Shown here one piece after another: positions 54,704 through 63,924 of a DNA stretch of 64,000 nucleotides. Within the stretch, counting starts at the first letter, position 1, and each line of letters starts with the position of its first letter. Made by a program: the position numbers and the translations under genes. The notes under the pieces were generated by a model that worked only from the letters and a program-made list of their open reading frames with translations, was not told the DNA's origin and did not search any database. The DNA is from NCEH01 sp043195195 (GTDB lineage: Bacteria; Pseudomonadota; Alphaproteobacteria; Rhizobiales; Xanthobacteraceae): the NCBI RefSeq assembly GCF_043195195.1, contig NZ_JBAFWT010000003.1, forward strand, positions 230,830 through 294,829, given 5' to 3'.

Positions 54704-55531
54704 ATGACACCGCAGATTGCGTGCTTTGGTGCCCGGTTCTTGCTTTGGTTGCCCCGGCTGGCCTTCTTGGTGCTCATGGCGGCGCCAGCCGGAGCCGCCG
54801 ACCTGCCCGTGGACGTCCAGCTGGTGCTGGCGGTCGACGTTTCCTTTTCGATGGATCCGGAAGAACAGGCCCTCCAGCGCGAGGGGTATGCGGACGCCCT
54901 TGTGTCGGCGGAATTTCTCGACGCCCTGCGGCTGGGACCGAACGGCCGCATCGCTGTGACCTATGTGGAATGGGCGGGAGAGCACGAGCAGAAGGTGGTT
55001 CTTCCCTGGCAGGTGATCGATGGGCCGCAAAGCGCGCGGACCGTCTCCGAAGCCATTCGCGCCGCGCCGCTGCGGCGGGTTTATCGAACTTCGATTTCCG
55101 GCGGGCTCCTGTTCTCGGCCGGCCTGTTTCAGGGCAGCGGCTTTCGTGCCCTGCGCAAGGTCATCGACGTCTCCGGCGACGGCGTGAACAACCAGGGCAT
55201 GCCCGTGGAGAGGGCCCGCGACCAGGTGGTCGGCCGCGGCATCACCATCAACGGCCTGCCGTTGCTGCTGAAGCGGGCGACCAATTCGGTCCTCGATATC
55301 GCCGATCTCGATTTTTACTACGAGGATTGTGTGATCGGTGGCCCTGGCGCGTTCGTCATTCCGGTGCGCGAGCAGGCGGAGTTTGCCCGTGCCATCAAGA
55401 CCAAGCTGGTGCTGGAAGTGGCCGGCGTGCAGGTCCCCGCCGGTCCGCCAGCCGTCACGCACGTCGTTCAGCCTGCCCGTGTCTCCTGCATGATCGGCGA
55501 ACGCCTGTGGCAGGAGCATTGGAATAACTGA
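54704..55531 (+). CDS. DUF1194 exported von Willebrand-A-like protein
   Basis: 275 residues from MTPQIACFGARFLLWLPRLA after GGAGGCGCC. Signal peptide about 1-33. VDVQLVLAVDVSFSMDPEEQALQREGYADAL (MIDAS-like DVSxS), YVEWAG, and RKVIDVSGDGVNNQG match DUF1194. Function unknown; likely periplasmic. Confidence 0.8.
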   Translation: MTPQIACFGARFLLWLPRLAFLVLMAAPAGAADLPVDVQLVLAVDVSFSMDPEEQALQREGYADALVSAEFLDALRLGPNGRIAVTYVEWAGEHEQKVVLPWQVIDGPQSARTVSEAIRAAPLRRVYRTSISGGLLFSAGLFQGSGFRALRKVIDVSGDGVNNQGMPVERARDQVVGRGITINGLPLLLKRATNSVLDIADLDFYYEDCVIGGPGAFVIPVREQAEFARAIKTKLVLEVAGVQVPAGPPAVTHVVQPARVSCMIGERLWQEHWNN

Positions 55532-55545
55532 GGAGACCGCCTCCG

Positions 55546-56769
55546 CTATCGTCCGAACACACCCACCAGCTCGACGTGGGGCGAATAGCGGAACTGGTCC
55601 ACCGGCGTCACCGCGTGCAGGACGAACCCGCCATCGCCGAGGATTCGCGCGTCACGGGCGAAAGTGACGGCGCTGCAGGAGACGTAGGCGAGCCGCTCCA
55701 CCTTCGAGCGGGCAAGCTCATGGGCCTGTGCTTCCGCACCCTGGCGTGGCGGATCGATCACCACGGCGTCGAAACGCGCCAGTTCCTGCGCCGAAAGGGG
55801 CCGGCGGAACAGGTCGCGCACCTCCCCTTCGACGCCCTTGAGCCCCGCCGTCGACTGGGCGGCCCGCAGCATCGCTGCCACTGCTGGAGCATTGCTTTCA
55901 AAGGCGCTGACCTGCGCCGTCTGGGCAAGGCGCAATGCGAAGGTACCCACCCCGCAGAACAGATCCGCCACCCGCTTCGCCCCCCCAACGACGGAAAGCG
56001 CAAGCGTGGCAAGGGTTTCCTCGCCCTTTGCCGTCGCCTGAAGGAAAGAGGCGGGCGGCAGTTCGACCCGCGCCCGCCCCATGGTCAGCGCGGGCGCGGC
56101 GCGCTGGAGCACAAGTTCGCCGTGACGCGTGAGACGGGCGAGATCGAATGTCTCCGCCAATGCGCCAAGGTCCATCATGAGGTCGGGCGGCAGGGGCCCG
56201 GATCCGCGCACATCCAGATCCAGCCCCGTTTCCGTGGCGGTCACGTGCAGGTCCAGCGGCTTCTTCAGCGGGGCAAGCGCGCCCGCCACCGCCTGTGCCG
56301 CTTCCAGCGCACGGCGGAGGCCTGGTGCCAGCACCGGACATTCCACCAATTGCACCATGGCGTGGGATTTACGCTCGGCGAAACCCACGACGGTTCGCGC
56401 ACCATACTGGCGCGCATGGAAGATTGCTCGGCGCCGGCCGGCACCGTGGGCATCGACGAGGTCTACCACCGGCGCCGCGATGCCTTCCCGCGCCAGCGCC
56501 TCCACCACAAGCCCGCGCTTCCACGCTCGATAGGGCTCGCTGCGCCAGTGCTGCAGCAGGCAACCGCCGCAGATGCCGAAATGCCGGCATACCGGTGCCA
56601 CCCGGTCCGCGCTTGCGGACACGATTCGCTCGATCTTCAACCGATCCTTCTCGCGCACGCCCTCGACGGTCTCGCCCGGAAGAGCATAAGCGGCGAACAA
56701 CGGACCTTCCGCTGTCTCGGCCACGGCGTCCCCCTGCGCGCCCATCCGGGCGATCACGGCTTGCATCAT
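55546..56769 (-). CDS. RlmD/RumA-like 23S rRNA (uracil-5) methyltransferase
   Basis: 407 residues. TRAM-like N-terminus (1-50), iron-sulfur Cys cluster CRHFGICGGC (Cys61, 67, 70), AdoMet motif VADLFCGVGTFALRLA, VVIDPPRQGAEAQ and the catalytic YVSCSAVTFARD. Methylates a uridine in 23S rRNA or tRNA; which one cannot be read from sequence. The first ATG overlaps the tlyA stop (ATGA). Confidence 0.85.
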   Translation of the reverse strand: MMQAVIARMGAQGDAVAETAEGPLFAAYALPGETVEGVREKDRLKIERIVSASADRVAPVCRHFGICGGCLLQHWRSEPYRAWKRGLVVEALAREGIAAPVVDLVDAHGAGRRRAIFHARQYGARTVVGFAERKSHAMVQLVECPVLAPGLRRALEAAQAVAGALAPLKKPLDLHVTATETGLDLDVRGSGPLPPDLMMDLGALAETFDLARLTRHGELVLQRAAPALTMGRARVELPPASFLQATAKGEETLATLALSVVGGAKRVADLFCGVGTFALRLAQTAQVSAFESNAPAVAAMLRAAQSTAGLKGVEGEVRDLFRRPLSAQELARFDAVVIDPPRQGAEAQAHELARSKVERLAYVSCSAVTFARDARILGDGGFVLHAVTPVDQFRYSPHVELVGVFGR

Positions 56770-57494
56770 GGCTTCGCCGCTCCGATCAGGAATTCGTGAT
56801 TGCCGTCCCCGCCGGTTATAGGCGAGGGGACCAGTCCAAGAACCTGCCAGCCCAGGGCCTCCACCTTTTCGTGAATGCGGGCACAGACGGCGGCATGGAC
56901 CGCTGCATCGCGCACGATGCCCTTGCGCACATGCGCTGGGCCCGCCTCGAACTGGGGTTTGATCAGCGCCGCAAGCTGCGCCCCTGGCGCGGCCAGGGCG
57001 AGAACGGCCGGCAGCACCAGGGCGAGCGAGATGAAGCTGACGTCGATGACCACGAGGTCTACGGCATCTGGCACCAGATGCCGCCCCAATGTGCGCGCGT
57101 CGGTGCCTTCCATCAGCACCACGTCCGGATGACCGCGCAGACGCTCGTGAAACTGGTCGTGGCCAACGTCCACCGCATAGACGCGTCTTGCTCCACGCCG
57201 CAGCAGGACGTCGGTGAAGCCACCGGTGGACGCGCCCACATCGAGCGCGATGCGACCTGCGGGATCGATGCCGAACGCCTCAAGCGCCGCCTCAAGCTTC
57301 AGCCCGCCGCGCGACACGAAGGGATGAAGGTCCCGCGCTTCGATTGTGGCGTCCCCCGCCACTTCGTCCGAAGGCTTTGCCACCACCTTGCCATCGACGC
57401 GCACCTGCCCCGCCAGGATGGCAGCCTGCGCCCGCGCCCGGCTGTCGAACAGCCCGCGCGCAACCAGGACCTTGTCGATGCGCTGCCGCGCCAT
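56766..57494 (-). CDS. tlyA: TlyA family rRNA 2'-O-methyltransferase
   Basis: 242 residues. S4 RNA-binding domain 1-65 (RIDKVLVARGLFDSRARAQAAILAGQVRVDGKVV), then FVSRGGLKLEAALEAF, motif I ALDVGASTGGFTDVLLRRGA, and DLVVIDVSFISLALVLPA of the FtsJ-like fold. Ribose methylation of rRNA, known to affect capreomycin sensitivity in other bacteria. Confidence 0.9.
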   Translation of the reverse strand: MARQRIDKVLVARGLFDSRARAQAAILAGQVRVDGKVVAKPSDEVAGDATIEARDLHPFVSRGGLKLEAALEAFGIDPAGRIALDVGASTGGFTDVLLRRGARRVYAVDVGHDQFHERLRGHPDVVLMEGTDARTLGRHLVPDAVDLVVIDVSFISLALVLPAVLALAAPGAQLAALIKPQFEAGPAHVRKGIVRDAAVHAAVCARIHEKVEALGWQVLGLVPSPITGGDGNHEFLIGAAKP

Positions 57495-57646
57495 GAACCG
57501 CCATCCCAGCTACATCGGCCGTGCAAATCTGATCGCGCGCTGCCGGGCCGTCGTGATATGCGATGAGTGGGGGAGAGGCAAACGGCAACCGACAGCAGCA
57601 GGTGGGCTTTGAGGAGCCCGCCGCCGGCGGCCTGATGGGAGAATGT

Positions 57647-58180
57647 ATGCGTATCGCCCTGATCGCCTTGTGCGGCCTCGTTCTGGCCTCAGCGACCATC
57701 GAGGCCCGTGCCGCCAAGGCCAATGTCCACGCGACAAATAAACCAAAATCATCCAAGGCGCAGACTCCCGCTGAAACGCGGGTTTGGAGCATGGTGCGCG
57801 GCGATGGCACCTATGCGCTGCGCTTCTCGCAGCCGCGCGCGGCCGATCCGTCATTCGCCGCCACGTGCCAGCCCTCGGCCCAATTGCTGCAGATTGCTCT
57901 TGAGGTGAATTCCACCAAGATCAATTCCGGCGATGGCGTTGCCCTCGCCTTGTCCAACGGAAAGCGGCGGCTCGAACTGGCGGCAAGCGCCTTCCTCGGT
58001 TCGAGCGACGGCCTGCTGGTGGTTGAAGCGGCAGTGAGCCTGGAACCGCGTGTATTTGATATCTTCCGGGACGGCGATACGCTCACCATCAAGTTGGCCG
58101 GCCAGACCCAGATCCTTCCGCTGGCCGGAGCCCGAGCTCGGCTGCAGGATTTCGAGCGCGCCTGCCTTGCATCGCGGTAA
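57647..58180 (+). CDS. Small exported protein
   Basis: 177 residues from MRIALIALCGLVLASATIEA; signal peptide cleaved near ARA-A. The mature part has a Lys/Ser-rich linker, then YALRFSQPRAADPSFAATC...LACL-type Cys pair and VVEAAVSLEPRVFDIFRDGDTL. Unknown periplasmic protein. The longer frame start (57563) is less likely. Confidence 0.6.
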   Translation: MRIALIALCGLVLASATIEARAAKANVHATNKPKSSKAQTPAETRVWSMVRGDGTYALRFSQPRAADPSFAATCQPSAQLLQIALEVNSTKINSGDGVALALSNGKRRLELAASAFLGSSDGLLVVEAAVSLEPRVFDIFRDGDTLTIKLAGQTQILPLAGARARLQDFERACLASR

Positions 58181-58283
58181 TATGCGACCGACATTCACTA
58201 CGTTGGCATGCGGGTCGGGGCACCGGCTTTCCCTTTTCGCGGGGCCGGGTATGATCCCGCGCCATTTTTGTGAGGAATTCAGC

Positions 58284-58748
58284 ATGTATCGTCAGGTCCT
58301 CGCGCTCGCGCTTCTCGCCGCCTCCGCGATGCCCGCGTCGGCCCAGGTGAAGATGCAATGGGCCAGCAGCAACAGCGATACCGGTGCGACCCTGACGTTC
58401 GGTGTGCCGGAGACGGACGAATCCATCATCAGTTTCACCTGCGATAAGGGGAAAGAGATGGTGCTGGTCAGTTCCTACATCGGCTCCAAGGGGCTGAAAG
58501 CGGACGATAGCGCCCGCATCATCCTGACCGCCGGCAAGGTGAAGAAGGAACTTGCCGGGAAGGCCGTGGCCAATGAGGAAAACGGCGCCGTGGATGTGGA
58601 AGCCGGCGCCAAGATGGGCGATGTGAAGGCCCTGCTCGGCACCGGCAAGATGCTGGGCATCGAGACCAAGGGCGTCAAGCAGCAGGTGGTTCTCACCGGC
58701 GCGCCGGAAGCCTTCGGCGCGTTCGAGGCCGCCTGTAAGGCCAACTGA
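58284..58748 (+). CDS. Small exported protein related to the preceding one
   Basis: 154 residues from MYRQVLALALLAASAMPASA, a clean signal peptide; mature QVKMQWASSNSDTGATLTFGVPETD, IISFTCDKGKEMVLV, ending FEAACKAN. Two Cys probably pair. Its strand pattern (FGVPETDE..FTC) is like that of its neighbour. Function unknown. Confidence 0.65.
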   Translation: MYRQVLALALLAASAMPASAQVKMQWASSNSDTGATLTFGVPETDESIISFTCDKGKEMVLVSSYIGSKGLKADDSARIILTAGKVKKELAGKAVANEENGAVDVEAGAKMGDVKALLGTGKMLGIETKGVKQQVVLTGAPEAFGAFEAACKAN

Positions 58749-58777
58749 GCAAGGCGCAGCCTCGACTGTAAGGAAGA

Positions 58778-58796
58778 CCGGCGCCTGGGGCGCCGG
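58778..58796. terminator. Bidirectional hairpin between convergent genes
   Basis: CCGGCGCC-TGG-GGCGCCGG, an 8-bp perfect stem with 3-nt loop, between the exported protein gene and dxs. Confidence 0.6.
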
Positions 58797-58811
58797 CCAA
58801 CATCAAAGAGA

Positions 58812-60731
58812 TCAGGCCGTGCGGAAACGGCCGAGCCGGTCGCCGCGCTGAAGCACCGACAGCACTTTCGCGACGATGCCATCGGCATCAAGGCCAGCCT
58901 GGGCGATCTGCCGGGCAGGCGTATCCTGGTCGATATAGATGTCGGGCAGGACCATGGCCCGCAGCTTCAGCCCCCGGTCCAGAGCGCCGGAATCGCTCAA
59001 GAACTGCATGACCTGGCTGCCGAAGCCGCCGATGGAGCCTTCTTCGACCGTAATCAGCGCCTCATGCTCGCGGGCAAGCCTTGCGACCAGGTCGGTATCG
59101 ATCGGCTTGGCAAACCGCGCATCGGCCACACTGGCGGAAATCCCGAGTTCGGCCAACTGCTCGGCCGCCGTAATGCAGGCTGCGAGGCGCGTGCCGAGCG
59201 CGAGAAGGGCGACATCCGTTCCCTCGCGCACCATGCGTCCACGGCCGATGGGCAGCACGTCGCCGTGCTCCGGCCGCTCCACGCCGACGCCCTCGCCACG
59301 CGGGAAGCGTATGGCGCTCGGCCCGACGTCATGGGCGACCGCGGTTGCGATCATGTGCGTCAGTTCCGCCTCATCCGACGGTGCCATAATGGTAAAGCCC
59401 GGCAGGCAGCCGAGGAAGGCGAGATCATAAGCGCCGGCATGGGTCGCCCCGTCGGCGCCCACGAGGCCAGCGCGATCGATCGCGAAGCGCACTGGCAGGC
59501 CCTGCAGGGCTACGTCATGCACGACCTGATCATAAGCCCGCTGGAGGAAAGTGGAATAGAGCGCGCAGAACGGCTTGTAGCCTTCCGCAGCCAGCCCTGC
59601 CGCAAATGTCACTGCGTGCTGCTCGGCGATGGCGACATCGAAGGTGCGATTGGGAAACGCCTGCCCGAACAAGTCGAGGCCCGTTCCCGTCGGCATGGCG
59701 GCGGTGATGGCCACCACCTTGTCGTCGCGCCGCGCCTCGTCGATCAAGCTCTCGGCGAACACGCGAGTGTAGCTCGGCGCATTCGACTTGGCCTTCACCT
59801 GCGTGCCGGTGACCACGTCGAACTTGACGACTCCATGGTATTTGTCGGCAGAGGCCTCGGCGGGGGCGTAGCCCTTGCCTTTCTGGGTCACCACATGAAC
59901 CAGGATCGGCCCGGTCTTGGCGTCGCGCACATTGCGCAGCACCGGAAGCAAATGCTCGAAATTATGGCCGTCGATGGGGCCCACGTAATAGAAGCCCATC
60001 TCCTCGAACAGCGTGCCGCCGGTCCAGAAGCCGCGCGCGAATTCCTCCGCCCGCTGGGCGCCGCGCTCGACGAATTTCGGCATGTGGCCGGCGAGCTGCT
60101 TGCCGATCTCGCGCAGCGAAAGATAGGTGCGGCCGGAAATGAGCCGGGCGAGATAGGCCGACATGGCGCCCGTGGGCGGGGCGATCGACATATCGTTGTC
60201 GTTGAGGATGACGATCAGCCGGCTGTCCATGGCGCCGGCATTGTTCATGGCCTCATAGGCCATGCCCGCGGACATGGCGCCATCGCCGATGACGCACACG
60301 ATGTTGCGCTCCTCGCCGGAGAGGTCGCGCGCTACCGCCATGCCGAGACCGGCTGAAATGGAGGTAGAAGAATGCGCCGCCCCGAACGGGTCGTACACGC
60401 TCTCCGCACGCTGGGTGAAGCCGGAAAGGCCACCGCCCTGGCGCAGCGTGCGAATACGGTCCCGCCGTTCGGTGAGGATCTTGTGGGGGTAGCACTGATG
60501 ACCCACGTCCCAGATCAAGCGGTCGTGCGGCGTATCGAAAACATGATGGAGGGCGACCGACAGTTCGACCACCCCCAAGCCCGCGCCCAAATGTCCACCG
60601 GTGACGGAAACCGCGTCGATGGTCTCAATCCGCAGTTCGTTGGCCAACTGGGGCAGCTTTTCGTCGGGCAGCCGCCGCACGTCGGCAGGACTGTGCACCG
60701 TATCGAGAAGCGGGGTCTTGGAAACGGTCAC
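58812..60731 (-). CDS. dxs: 1-deoxy-D-xylulose-5-phosphate synthase
   Basis: 639 residues from a GTG start (TVSKTPLLDTVHSPADVRRL). TPP-binding GDGAMSAGMAYEAMNN, SAGLGMAVARDL, WDVGHQCYPHKILTERRD, and pyrimidine-domain DVAIAEQHAVTFAAGLAAEG, RAGLVGADGATHAGAYDLA. First step of the MEP isoprenoid pathway. The longer frame upstream adds a Cys/Arg-rich leader and is rejected. The gap 60732-60939 holds only its presumed promoter. Confidence 0.94.
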   Translation of the reverse strand: MTVSKTPLLDTVHSPADVRRLPDEKLPQLANELRIETIDAVSVTGGHLGAGLGVVELSVALHHVFDTPHDRLIWDVGHQCYPHKILTERRDRIRTLRQGGGLSGFTQRAESVYDPFGAAHSSTSISAGLGMAVARDLSGEERNIVCVIGDGAMSAGMAYEAMNNAGAMDSRLIVILNDNDMSIAPPTGAMSAYLARLISGRTYLSLREIGKQLAGHMPKFVERGAQRAEEFARGFWTGGTLFEEMGFYYVGPIDGHNFEHLLPVLRNVRDAKTGPILVHVVTQKGKGYAPAEASADKYHGVVKFDVVTGTQVKAKSNAPSYTRVFAESLIDEARRDDKVVAITAAMPTGTGLDLFGQAFPNRTFDVAIAEQHAVTFAAGLAAEGYKPFCALYSTFLQRAYDQVVHDVALQGLPVRFAIDRAGLVGADGATHAGAYDLAFLGCLPGFTIMAPSDEAELTHMIATAVAHDVGPSAIRFPRGEGVGVERPEHGDVLPIGRGRMVREGTDVALLALGTRLAACITAAEQLAELGISASVADARFAKPIDTDLVARLAREHEALITVEEGSIGGFGSQVMQFLSDSGALDRGLKLRAMVLPDIYIDQDTPARQIAQAGLDADGIVAKVLSVLQRGDRLGRFRTA

Positions 60732-60939
60732 GGAACACTCCGCACATGCCGGCGTTGCCGGCCTTATCAATCTGCCGGCGCCGCCGGTCCTGTCATTGAC
60801 CCGTGCGGCTGAGCCGGGGATCGCCCCGGTCGCGTCGGGACGAAAAAGCCTTACACATACAGATGGGCATGTGCAACGCACACCGCCAGGGAGCACCAAG
60901 CAGACTCTCGTCCGGCTCATCCTCCTTGGCGGACCTTTA

Positions 60940-61833
60940 TTATGCCGCCCCCGGCGGAACCGGACCGGTGGGCGCGCCCGGGCCATCCAGCAGGCCCGCG
61001 AGCTTTCCCGCGCGGATCATGAAGCGGTGCATATCGAGGGTGAGAAGGGCAAGAAGGCACCCGCCAACGAGCCTTAGCGCGTCCCCGGCGAAACCCGCTG
61101 GCTGTCCGTATTTACGGCGCACATAGACTTCCGAGCGCTTTTTGTAGCGATTGATGGCGAAGGTAGAGCGCCAAGAGGGCGCGCTCGACTTGCCGCCGGC
61201 ATGGGAGACGACGGCCATTGGCACGACGACAATGGGCAGGTCGCGAGCCAGCGCCCGCAGGGCAAGGTCGTCATCTTCATGATAGAGGAAAATCTGCTCG
61301 TCGAACCCGCCGAGATCCAGGAAGAGGTCGCGCTTCATCAGGAAGGCGGCGCCGTGGACGAACCGGGTGCAATAATCCCCGGCAATCTCCTCTGCCTTCA
61401 ACCTTGCACCGCGCGGCACCGGCTCCAGGATCGAGCCCTCCTTGCGCATGGGACGACCGTTTTCACTGAGGATCGACGGCATCACGATGGCCGGACCATA
61501 GGCGCGTTCCGCCGCGACCAGCCGATCGAGCGCGCCGGAGGCCAGCGCGGCATCCGGATTGAGAAAGAACACATATTCCCCCTGCGCCGCGCGCGCCCCG
61601 GCGTTACAGGCGGAGCCGAAGCCCGTATTGCGGGGCTGCGCAATCAGCCGTGCCGGGCGCGTCAGCTCGTCCATGAAGCCGCAGCCCTCGGGGCTGGCAT
61701 TGTCGACGATGATGACCTCGCACCCGCCAGGCACCGAGGCGACGGCGCGGGAAATCACCGCGCCGCTGTTGTAGGACACCAGCACCACGCTGACAGGCGG
61801 CGCACCCGGCGGCGAAATGTTCGTCTGCATCAT
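60940..61833 (-). CDS. Family 2 glycosyltransferase
   Basis: 297 residues from MMQTNISPPGAPPVSVVLVS. GT-A fold: VSVVLVSYNSGAVI, EVIIVDNASPEG, QPRNTGFGSACNAGARAAQGEYVFFLNPDAAL, and FVHGAAFLMKRDLFLDLGGFDEQIFLYHEDDDLALRA. Similar to rhamnosyltransferase-like enzymes for cell-surface glycans. A Met one codon later has better ribosome-site spacing. Confidence 0.8.
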   Translation of the reverse strand: MMQTNISPPGAPPVSVVLVSYNSGAVISRAVASVPGGCEVIIVDNASPEGCGFMDELTRPARLIAQPRNTGFGSACNAGARAAQGEYVFFLNPDAALASGALDRLVAAERAYGPAIVMPSILSENGRPMRKEGSILEPVPRGARLKAEEIAGDYCTRFVHGAAFLMKRDLFLDLGGFDEQIFLYHEDDDLALRALARDLPIVVVPMAVVSHAGGKSSAPSWRSTFAINRYKKRSEVYVRRKYGQPAGFAGDALRLVGGCLLALLTLDMHRFMIRAGKLAGLLDGPGAPTGPVPPGAA

Positions 61834-61960
61834 CGCTCCCTCGCCACGCTTCCTGGACGTAGGTAGCATTCCAGGCCGCCGCCTCACAACGCGCAGTCCC
61901 CGTTGCGTTCGGCCCAGCCCCTTTCATCGCGGACCGCGCTCCGATAGAACGCCATCGACC

Positions 61961-63307
61961 ATGGCCCAGCGCGAACCAGACAAGACGCTCCGTCGCCACT
62001 TTTTCTTCGTGGCGGGCTTCGATCCCATGAGCACGGAAGGCCATCACAAGGTCTTCACCCGTGAGCTTGGACGATTCGCCAAGGTCTGGAGCGTGGAGAC
62101 CTCCTGCGACACGGCGTTGGAGGCGACCGCCACGGGGGCCGTCTGGAACGCGCGTGCGGCCGGCCCCGGCTGGTCCACGCAGACCTGCTTCGAATTGCTG
62201 GCCTGGGACGATCTTGTGCGCACCGACATGCAGCGCAGCCGCTGGTCTCACGTCAAGGGCACGGCCCGTGCCCTCGCCGACATGATCGCAAGTGGCACGG
62301 TGGTGCGCTATTTCCGCCTCAGCCACCGCTACGGCATCTTCTTCGTCCTGACCTATGTGGTTCTGCTGGCCATCACCGCCGCTGCGCTCGCCGCTGGCTA
62401 TGCAACGGCTCATTTCGGCACAGCCCTGGTCGGACTTCTGCCCGCCTTGATCCTGGGGGCGCTGGTGGCCGGCGGCGTCTTTTCCGGCCTCATGGCGACC
62501 CTGGGCAAGCGCCTACGCTTGAAGCAATCACTGGATCTCGCTGAGTTCTCGGTGGATTTCGCCCGTGCGCGGCATCCGGCCATTGATGCGCGGATTACCG
62601 CGTTCGCGGAACGCGTGCGTGAAGTGGCGCGCCGGGGCGGCGTGGACGAAATCGTGATTGCCGGACACAGCCTCGGCGCCATGCACGTGGTGAGCCTCAT
62701 GGCGGAAATATTGGAGCACGACCCCCGGTTCGGCATGCAGACCCCTATCCGCCTGCTGACCCTCGGCTCCACGACAGCGAAATTCGCCCTCCACCCCGCA
62801 GGCATCCGGCTGCGCAAAGCGGCCCACACCGTCCACGCCCACCCGGCTGTGGGCTGGGCGGAATTCCAGGCCCGCGACGATATCGTGAGCTTCTATAAGG
62901 TGAACCCGGTCACGCTCGGACATGCGGGAAATGCGAACGGACGCCAGCGCCCGTTCGTGCGGCAGATCACCATTCGCGGCCTGCTGACGCCGAAGACCTA
63001 TGCCCGCTTCCGCCTCGACGTGATGCGCCTGCACTGCCAGTTCTTCCTCGCCAACGACCGCAAGGCGCCATACGATTTTTACGCTTTCATCTGCGCGCCG
63101 GTGACGTTCGACGAAATGGTGCGCCAGATGGAAGGCCCCATGGCGATCTTCGGCGATGACGGCGGGCTCGTTTCCCTTGCCCGCCGGCAGTCGACGGCGG
63201 TTGGCGGTACGCCGGTTGCCCTCGCCTCCTCCCACGCCCGCCCGCGCCCGAAACCGCGGCCCACCGCCCGGCCCAATCCCAAAAGCAGGAGCAGGAAACG
63301 CCCATGA
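61961..63307 (+). CDS. Alpha/beta-hydrolase-like membrane protein
   Basis: 448 residues from MAQREPDKTLRRHFFFVAGF. FFFVAGFDPMSTEGHHKVF opening, two transmembrane helices (about residues 120-180), and VIAGHSLGAMHVVSL (GHSLG nucleophile elbow). The C-terminus is Pro/Arg-rich. Family seen in alphaproteobacteria as a putative lipase; substrate unknown. Overlaps the next gene by 4 nt. Confidence 0.7.
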   Translation: MAQREPDKTLRRHFFFVAGFDPMSTEGHHKVFTRELGRFAKVWSVETSCDTALEATATGAVWNARAAGPGWSTQTCFELLAWDDLVRTDMQRSRWSHVKGTARALADMIASGTVVRYFRLSHRYGIFFVLTYVVLLAITAAALAAGYATAHFGTALVGLLPALILGALVAGGVFSGLMATLGKRLRLKQSLDLAEFSVDFARARHPAIDARITAFAERVREVARRGGVDEIVIAGHSLGAMHVVSLMAEILEHDPRFGMQTPIRLLTLGSTTAKFALHPAGIRLRKAAHTVHAHPAVGWAEFQARDDIVSFYKVNPVTLGHAGNANGRQRPFVRQITIRGLLTPKTYARFRLDVMRLHCQFFLANDRKAPYDFYAFICAPVTFDEMVRQMEGPMAIFGDDGGLVSLARRQSTAVGGTPVALASSHARPRPKPRPTARPNPKSRSRKRP

Positions 63308-63894
63308 GCACGCTCGCCATCGCGAAACTGGCATGGGCGCTCGGCGTCGTCGCTTGGTACGTCATCCGCATCCCGTTTGAGCGCAAGGCAAGGAAGGCAA
63401 GGGTAGCCGACCGGCGCCACCGCACGACGCGGGAAATGGTGCTGCTCTCCATCTCCACCCTGGGACTGGGCATCATTCCGGCGATCTATGTTGCGACCGG
63501 GTTTCCCCGTGCCCTCGGCTATCCCCTTTCCCCACTGCAAATGCTTGCAGGCATTGCGGTGTTCGGTTCCTCGCTGTGGCTGTTCTGGCGCACCCATCGC
63601 GATCTCGGCCGCAATTGGTCAGTGACGCTGGAAATCAAGGACGCGCATCAATTGGTGACGTCAGGCGTCTATGCGCGTGTACGCCACCCCATGTATTCCG
63701 CCTTTTTCCTCTGGGCCTTGGCGCAGGCGCTTCTGCTGCCAAACCTGCTGGCCGGTTTCTCTGGCCTCGTCGGATTCGGCATCCTGTTCCTCTTCCGCGT
63801 CGGGCAGGAGGAAGCCATGATGCGCGAGACCTTTGGCGCCCAGTACGATGCCTATTGCGCCCGGACACGACGCATCATCCCCGGCCTGTACTGA
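63304..63894 (+). CDS. Isoprenylcysteine carboxyl-methyltransferase family protein
   Basis: 196 residues: multi-span membrane protein with the ICMT/PEMT signature SGVYARVRHPMYSAFFLWA and EEAMMRETFGAQYDAYCARTRRIIPGLY. In bacteria such proteins methylate unknown lipid or thiol substrates. Translationally coupled to the preceding hydrolase. Confidence 0.8.
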   Translation: MSTLAIAKLAWALGVVAWYVIRIPFERKARKARVADRRHRTTREMVLLSISTLGLGIIPAIYVATGFPRALGYPLSPLQMLAGIAVFGSSLWLFWRTHRDLGRNWSVTLEIKDAHQLVTSGVYARVRHPMYSAFFLWALAQALLLPNLLAGFSGLVGFGILFLFRVGQEEAMMRETFGAQYDAYCARTRRIIPGLY

Positions 63895-63904
63895 AAAGAA
63901 CAAA

Positions 63905-63924
63905 CCCGCACAGGATGCTGCGGG
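63905..63924 (+). terminator. Weak hairpin after the ICMT-like gene
   Basis: CCCGCA and TGCGGG form a 6-bp stem with an 8-nt loop 10 nt after the stop. No U-run. The rest of 63925-64000 shows nothing recognised. Confidence 0.3.

Noticed and set aside
53208..54710. 500-codon leftward frame opposite the ribB gene
   Set aside because: His/Gly/Arg-rich antisense of a clearly coding DHBP synthase gene; a known effect of high GC.
55576..56799. 407-codon rightward frame opposite the rRNA methyltransferase
   Set aside because: Mirror of a gene with complete motifs; Arg/Gln/His-rich.
59064..60356. 430-codon rightward frame opposite dxs
   Set aside because: Antisense of dxs, with no family features.
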